From the NCBI GenBank assembly GCA_903924185.1, contig CAIYAN010000190.1:1-9402 (forward strand): 9,402 nt of DNA, written 5' to 3'. Below the pieces are notes generated by a model that was not told the origin of the DNA, made no database searches, and saw only the letters and a list, made by a program, of their open reading frames with translations. The position numbers and the translations under genes were made by a program. The stretch comes from an uncultured Opitutia bacterium. Its GTDB lineage: Bacteria > Verrucomicrobiota > Verrucomicrobiia > Opitutales > UBA953. Shown here piece after piece: positions 5,954 to 9,402 of the stretch (positions are counted from its first letter, which is position 1; the number at the start of each line of letters is the position of its first letter).

Positions 5954-7971
5954 GCGGGACGAGCCACACTCTGGACCAACGCTTTCACTTGGGCAACCAC
6001 CGCTACGAGCGGGAGGTGCGTATTATCGATGCGCGTGGCGCCCTCCGGGCAAACCAGCGGGGCCGTGGCGCGGGTCGAATCCAATAAGTCACGTTGTGCG
6101 ACCGCATCGGTTTGCCCTTCCGCAGCCCGGCGTTGGGCCCGGGCCACTGGATCCGCTTGGAGGAAGACGCGAACCTCGGCTTGGGGGAGGACGACAGAAC
6201 CGATATCGCGGCCTTCCATGATGACGCCGGCAAAGCCCGCGGCTTGGCCGAGCGCCACTTGCGAGCGCTGATAGGCTAGCAGAAAATTACGGACCGCTGG
6301 GAGCGCGGCGAATTTAGAAACCGCCGCATTGACGTCTTCGGAGCGGAGCGAGGCGTCGACAGGTCGGTGACCATCTAGGGTGACGACGGAAGAGATGCCG
6401 GAAATTTCCGAACCGAGGCGAAGGTGGGCTAAGGCCGGGAGGACCGAAGTAACGTCTTCCGCGCGCGCGCCCGCATCGAGGAGTGCTCGGGTGACCGCCC
6501 GGTAATGAGCCCCGGTATCCACGTGTAAGAGGCCGAGTTCATGAGCGACAACTTTAGCCGTACTGGATTTCCCGGAAGCCGCGCCACCATCGACGGCCAC
6601 GGCGACGAACTGCGTACGCAGGGCCTCGAGGGCTTGGAAGAACTTGGGGAAAGTCTTGCTCGTGCAGGCGGGGTCTTGAATGGCAATCCAAGGTCGCCCA
6701 TCGCCCCAGAGGTCATACGACCCCAAAATCCCAAAGCTCATCGCCATGCGATGGTCTTCATACGTGTGAATCTCGACCGGACCTTTCACCGCCGCCGCCC
6801 GGAGGGCCTCGCGGGCTGGGTGGATGGTGAGGGCGGAAAGTTTATCGTCGGCGCGGAGCTCCTCGGCGGTGGGTACGACCTTAACCCCGAGGCGTTCCAG
6901 TTCCGTCGCCATGGCGAGGACGCGGTCGGTCTCTTGCTTCCGCGTGTGACCGATGTTGCGGATGGTCGTCGGCGAAGAAGCCAACGGCGCGAGGGCGGCT
7001 AGGGTGAGGAAGGTATCGGAGAAATCGTTGAAATCAAAATTACCACCGCGGAGGTCGGGCCAGGATTGGACAACGAGGGACGAACCTTGCGGGGTGAGCG
7101 TGGCGCCGCAGTGACCAGCGACCTCTGCGAAAGCGGTGTCCCCTTGGAGCCCGTTCTTAACGTACCCTTGCAGGCGGACGCCTGCGCCTGCGCCCGTGAC
7201 AGCGGGCAGGGCGATGAAGTAACTCGCGGCGGTAGCGTCTGGCTCGATCGCGTACGTACCTAGTGCCTGGTAAGCGCCGGGCTGCGGGCACCGCCATGAG
7301 CCGTTGGCCTCGCGGTTTAAAGGGCGGCCGAATTGGGTGCACATTTTCTCCGTCATCACGACGAAGGGTTCCGAGACCGTGGTGCCCTTCATGCGGACGG
7401 AAGCGCCGGGCGATAGTGGGAGGACCATTAACAAGGCCGACAAGAGTTGCGAAGAAGCCGAGGCATCCACGACTAATTCACCCAGGCGGCCCGACGGATG
7501 GAGCGTAAACGGGAAGTGTGTGGCGGGTTGCCCATCCGCGCGTAAGGCGCGGCAACCTGCGCCTGTGAGGGCTTCCAACAAACCCGCCATGGGCCGGGCG
7601 CGCATGGCCTCGTCGCCATCCAGCTCATAGACCCCCTGGGGCGCGAGGGCGAGAAAGGCCGTCAGAAAACGGGCGGCGGTGCCGGCGTTGCCGATATGGA
7701 GCTTGGCGTGGGTTTGGGGAATCCGCCCACCTTGTCCGACGATGCGAATAGTCTGCGCGTCTTCATCCGCGGCCACTTCGAAGCCGAGAGCGAGCAGCGC
7801 CGTAATGAGAATCCGGGTGTCGCGGCTAAAGAGCGCACCCGTGAGGACCGTTTCGCCATCAGCGAGAGCGGCGAGCAAGAGGGCGCGATTAGTGATGCTC
7901 TTCGATCCGGGTACTTGCGCGACACCTCGGGCCGGCGTGCGAAAGGGCCGGATCGTTAGGGTAGGGCTCAT
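5950..7971 (-). CDS. EPSP synthase fused to cytidylate kinase
   Basis: A 673-residue bifunctional protein. Residues 1 to about 452 are AroA, which joins PEP and shikimate-3-phosphate in chorismate synthesis: PGSKSITNRA (21-30), GNAGTAARFLT (94-104), FSDTFLT with the catalytic-base equivalent D319, RKQETDR (344-350), YEDHRMAM (404-411) and ACTSKTFP (435-442). Glycine in GNAGTA is typical of class I, glyphosate-sensitive enzymes. Residues 455-673 are Cmk, which phosphorylates CMP and dCMP with ATP: P-loop GGAASGKS (462-469), DTGAHYRAVT (485-494), RSEDV (543-547), EGRDIGSVV (586-594) and a lid RDLLDSTRATAPL (627-639). The two halves are of nearly full stand-alone length with almost no linker. 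The fusion reads through without a stop, so it is not a pseudogene. The start overlaps the tyrA stop and the end overlaps plsC. Confidence 0.96.
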   Translation of the reverse strand: MSPTLTIRPFRTPARGVAQVPGSKSITNRALLLAALADGETVLTGALFSRDTRILITALLALGFEVAADEDAQTIRIVGQGGRIPQTHAKLHIGNAGTAARFLTAFLALAPQGVYELDGDEAMRARPMAGLLEALTGAGCRALRADGQPATHFPFTLHPSGRLGELVVDASASSQLLSALLMVLPLSPGASVRMKGTTVSEPFVVMTEKMCTQFGRPLNREANGSWRCPQPGAYQALGTYAIEPDATAASYFIALPAVTGAGAGVRLQGYVKNGLQGDTAFAEVAGHCGATLTPQGSSLVVQSWPDLRGGNFDFNDFSDTFLTLAALAPLASSPTTIRNIGHTRKQETDRVLAMATELERLGVKVVPTAEELRADDKLSALTIHPAREALRAAAVKGPVEIHTYEDHRMAMSFGILGSYDLWGDGRPWIAIQDPACTSKTFPKFFQALEALRTQFVAVAVDGGAASGKSSTAKVVAHELGLLHVDTGAHYRAVTRALLDAGARAEDVTSVLPALAHLRLGSEISGISSVVTLDGHRPVDASLRSEDVNAAVSKFAALPAVRNFLLAYQRSQVALGQAAGFAGVIMEGRDIGSVVLPQAEVRVFLQADPVARAQRRAAEGQTDAVAQRDLLDSTRATAPLVCPEGATRIDNTHLPLVAVVAQVKALVQSVARPA

Positions 7972-8822
7972 ACCGCGCGATCCAGGGATTGGCGGAGAAC
8001 GCGGGCGTCGGCCAACAGCTGACGGACTTTTTCGGCGTCACCCGCCTCGAGGGCCTTGCGCAGATGTGCCGTCTGGTCTTCGGCGGCACGGAGGCCGGCG
8101 ATGACATGGGGGGCATTAGCCAGAAGGATGCCGACCCAAAGGTTTTCTTCGCCCGCGGCGATACGGGTCGCGTCCTTCAAGCCGGCACCCGCCGTGGTCG
8201 GGTCAAACCCGGGCAAGCTCCCCACGGCTAACATTAAGGCCGAAGCGCTCGCATGGGGTACGTGACTAATCGCCGCAACAATCTCATCGTGCCGCTGGGC
8301 GGAACATTCGACGGTGCGGCAGCCGAGTGCCTGCCAGAGCGCATGGGTCTGCTGAACCGCCGTTGGACTTTCCTGCCCCGTGGGAGTTACGAAGCAGGGA
8401 CGGTTCACAAATAGCTCCGCATTGGCATGGGCCGACCCGGCTTTTTCGGAACCTGCCATCGGGTGGGCACCGACAAAGTGAACCCCTGGAGGCAAACCCT
8501 GGGCGGCAATCTGAATCGCCGCCTTGATGCTACCGGCGTCCGTGACGAGCGCCCCGGGGGATAGACCCGGGCCGATGGCACGGAAGGTTTCCGCCATCTT
8601 ATCGACCGGGGTGGCGATGATAACGATGTCGGCCCCCCGGACGGCGTCGACGGGGTTATCAAAGATTTCGGCGACCGCATAACTCTTTAGGAGTTCCCGG
8701 GCTTCCGCGGATCGCGACCAACCGGCGAGGGACCCTGCCAGTTGCCGGCGAGCCGCAGCAAGCAGGACCGAACCTCCGATGAGGCCGGCTCCCACGACAG
8801 CGATGCGTTTAAATTGAGGCAT
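7968..8822 (-). CDS. tyrA: Prephenate/arogenate dehydrogenase
   Basis: A 284-residue TyrA enzyme that oxidatively decarboxylates prephenate (or arogenate) in tyrosine synthesis. The Rossmann glycine motif is GAGLIGGS (11-18). After the second strand comes GWSRS (34-38) instead of an acidic residue, which suggests NADP rather than NAD. Active-site matches are VTDAGSIK (93-100) with S98, GAHPMAGSE (118-126) with the catalytic histidine H120, SHVPH (186-190), and LKDATRIA (215-222) with R220, the likely carboxylate-binding arginine. There is no fused chorismate mutase and no C-terminal ACT domain, so feedback control by tyrosine through ACT is unlikely. It is the first gene of the tyrA-aroA::cmk-plsC operon. 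A GAAGGA sequence (8843-8838) lies 15 nt before the ATG, long for a ribosome binding site. Confidence 0.93.
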   Translation of the reverse strand: MPQFKRIAVVGAGLIGGSVLLAAARRQLAGSLAGWSRSAEARELLKSYAVAEIFDNPVDAVRGADIVIIATPVDKMAETFRAIGPGLSPGALVTDAGSIKAAIQIAAQGLPPGVHFVGAHPMAGSEKAGSAHANAELFVNRPCFVTPTGQESPTAVQQTHALWQALGCRTVECSAQRHDEIVAAISHVPHASASALMLAVGSLPGFDPTTAGAGLKDATRIAAGEENLWVGILLANAPHVIAGLRAAEDQTAHLRKALEAGDAEKVRQLLADARVLRQSLDRAV

Positions 8823-8914
8823 TTAGAGGGTTGAAGGTCCTTCTTTCATGAACCAGCCTAGCAAACTATTAAAGCAAACAATCAGCCAGCAATGAAACTG
8901 GCCGATTCCGCTCC
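8823..8914. promoter_or_regulatory. Divergent intergenic region tyrA / membrane protein
   Basis: These 92 bp must contain the start signals of both tyrA (minus) and the gene at 8915 (plus). An AT-rich patch (8861-8882) may hold -10 elements on both strands, such as TATTAA at 8867-8872 (plus), but no good -35 partner was found. GAAGG-T-CCTTC (8833-8843) is a short palindrome covering the putative tyrA ribosome binding site, and GCCAG/CTGGC (8885-8889 and 8898-8902) is another short inverted repeat. Confidence 0.4.
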
Positions 8915-9402
8915 ATGTCCCCCGGCCCTCACGACCCCCCGCCCGACTTCCTCCCTGGCAAGAAATCCCGTCCGCAAAAGGACTGGGCCTTCTGGGAGCG
9001 GCTGTGGGAGAAACAGGGCACCCCCCTCATGGTGGGAGCGTCCGTCGTCTTTGTGCTCGTCGCGGCTTGGTTGGTCACGGAGGGCCAGCGGAACACGGGG
9101 AGTAGTCTGGCCGCCCTGAGCTTCACCCAAGCCGAGGAACTGCGGCTGCTCTCCCTTAAAAAGGAAGCCGAGTTTGAGACCCAACGCCTTAATAAAGCAG
9201 TCATTGATGATGGCGACCTCGCCCTCTTGGGGGAGGCCGTCCAGGCCCAACAAGATTATCTGGCCTCTCGCGGCGCGCTGGCCTCGGAGAATGTGCGGCT
9301 GGAGACCATGCGCCGTCGCTACCACGTGATCCAGGCGGAAAGGCAGCGGTCGATTTCGACCGAAGCCGAGGATAAGGCCACGGCCTTAGCCAAGTCGGAT
9401 CC
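8915..9402 (+). CDS. Single-pass membrane protein of unknown function, C-terminus outside window
   Basis: From ATG at 8915 the frame stays open to the window end, giving 162 residues and a partial codon. I do not recognise the family. The N-terminus is proline-rich and basic (residues 1-22), followed by a tryptophan-rich amphipathic stretch, DWAFWERLWEKQG (23-35), and one membrane helix near 37-55 (LMVGASVVFVLVAAWLV). The rest is hydrophilic and Glu/Gln/Ala/Arg-rich, likely helical or coiled-coil, with no cysteine. Positive charges before the helix suggest the C-terminal part faces the periplasm. A periplasmic helical repeat or TPR-like domain is possible, but no repeat is clear in the visible part. 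An ATG at 8892 opens another frame that ends at 9119 and reads as low-complexity shadow. No Shine-Dalgarno sequence is visible. Confidence 0.75.
   Translation, partial: MSPGPHDPPPDFLPGKKSRPQKDWAFWERLWEKQGTPLMVGASVVFVLVAAWLVTEGQRNTGSSLAALSFTQAEELRLLSLKKEAEFETQRLNKAVIDDGDLALLGEAVQAQQDYLASRGALASENVRLETMRRRYHVIQAERQRSISTEAEDKATALAKSD

Noticed and set aside
6541..7630. Several plus-strand frames within aroA::cmk
   Set aside because: They lie opposite a gene with complete AroA and Cmk motifs and have no independent support.
8882..9325. 147-codon minus-strand open frame opposite the right-end gene
   Set aside because: The plus frame from 8915 has a membrane helix and natural protein composition and remains open to the window end; the minus frame has no recognisable feature and overlaps the divergent promoter region.
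9397..9402. GGATCC (BamHI site) exactly at the window end, hinting at a clone boundary
   Set aside because: A single 6-bp match at an arbitrary window edge can be chance, and no vector sequence is seen.
1..9402. CRISPR array, insertion sequence, prophage, tRNA or rRNA gene
   Set aside because: No spaced direct repeats, transposase or integrase motifs, or tRNA-like cloverleaf sequence were found; coding density and gene content are those of a housekeeping region.

Overview
This window looks like a GC-rich bacterial chromosome segment that carries housekeeping genes and no mobile or CRISPR-like element. A DUF5069 gene and a fused AroA-Cmk protein suggest Verrucomicrobiota, perhaps close to Opitutales. 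This is inferred from gene content only; no rRNA or tRNA gene is present to confirm it.

Left part (1-1622, minus strand): a HemX/YpjD-like membrane protein of the CcsA superfamily runs into hemA (glutamyl-tRNA reductase) through an ATGA stop/start overlap. hemA leaves the window at base 1. A short AT-rich divergent promoter region (1623-1727) holds a 21-bp inverted repeat. It separates this pair from a plus-strand cluster (1728-3928) encoding a DUF5069 protein, a low-molecular-weight protein tyrosine phosphatase, a RelE/ParE-like protein with no antitoxin, and phosphatidylserine synthase (pssA). The first two genes are 9 nt apart and the last two only 2 nt.

Middle part: the longest non-coding stretch (3929-4176) precedes dnaN (sliding clamp). 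It has several near-consensus DnaA boxes followed by an AT-rich block with an inverted repeat. This could be a DnaA-responsive dnaN promoter or part of a replication origin. dnaA and recF, common neighbours of dnaN, are not adjacent here.

Right part (5309-8822, minus strand): tyrA, an aroA::cmk fusion and plsC form a compact operon in which both junctions are ATGA overlaps. It joins tyrosine synthesis, chorismate-pathway EPSP synthesis, CMP phosphorylation and phosphatidic acid synthesis. plsC converges on dnaN with 4 nt between the stop codons. Divergent from tyrA, a single-pass membrane protein of unknown function starts at 8915 and leaves the window at its right end.

Most starts lack a clear Shine-Dalgarno sequence, and two are GTG codons. 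I see no clearly new defence or mobile system. The most interesting items are the candidate DnaA-box region upstream of dnaN, the RelE-like protein next to pssA, the AroA-Cmk fusion, and the operator-like repeat at the hemX promoter.
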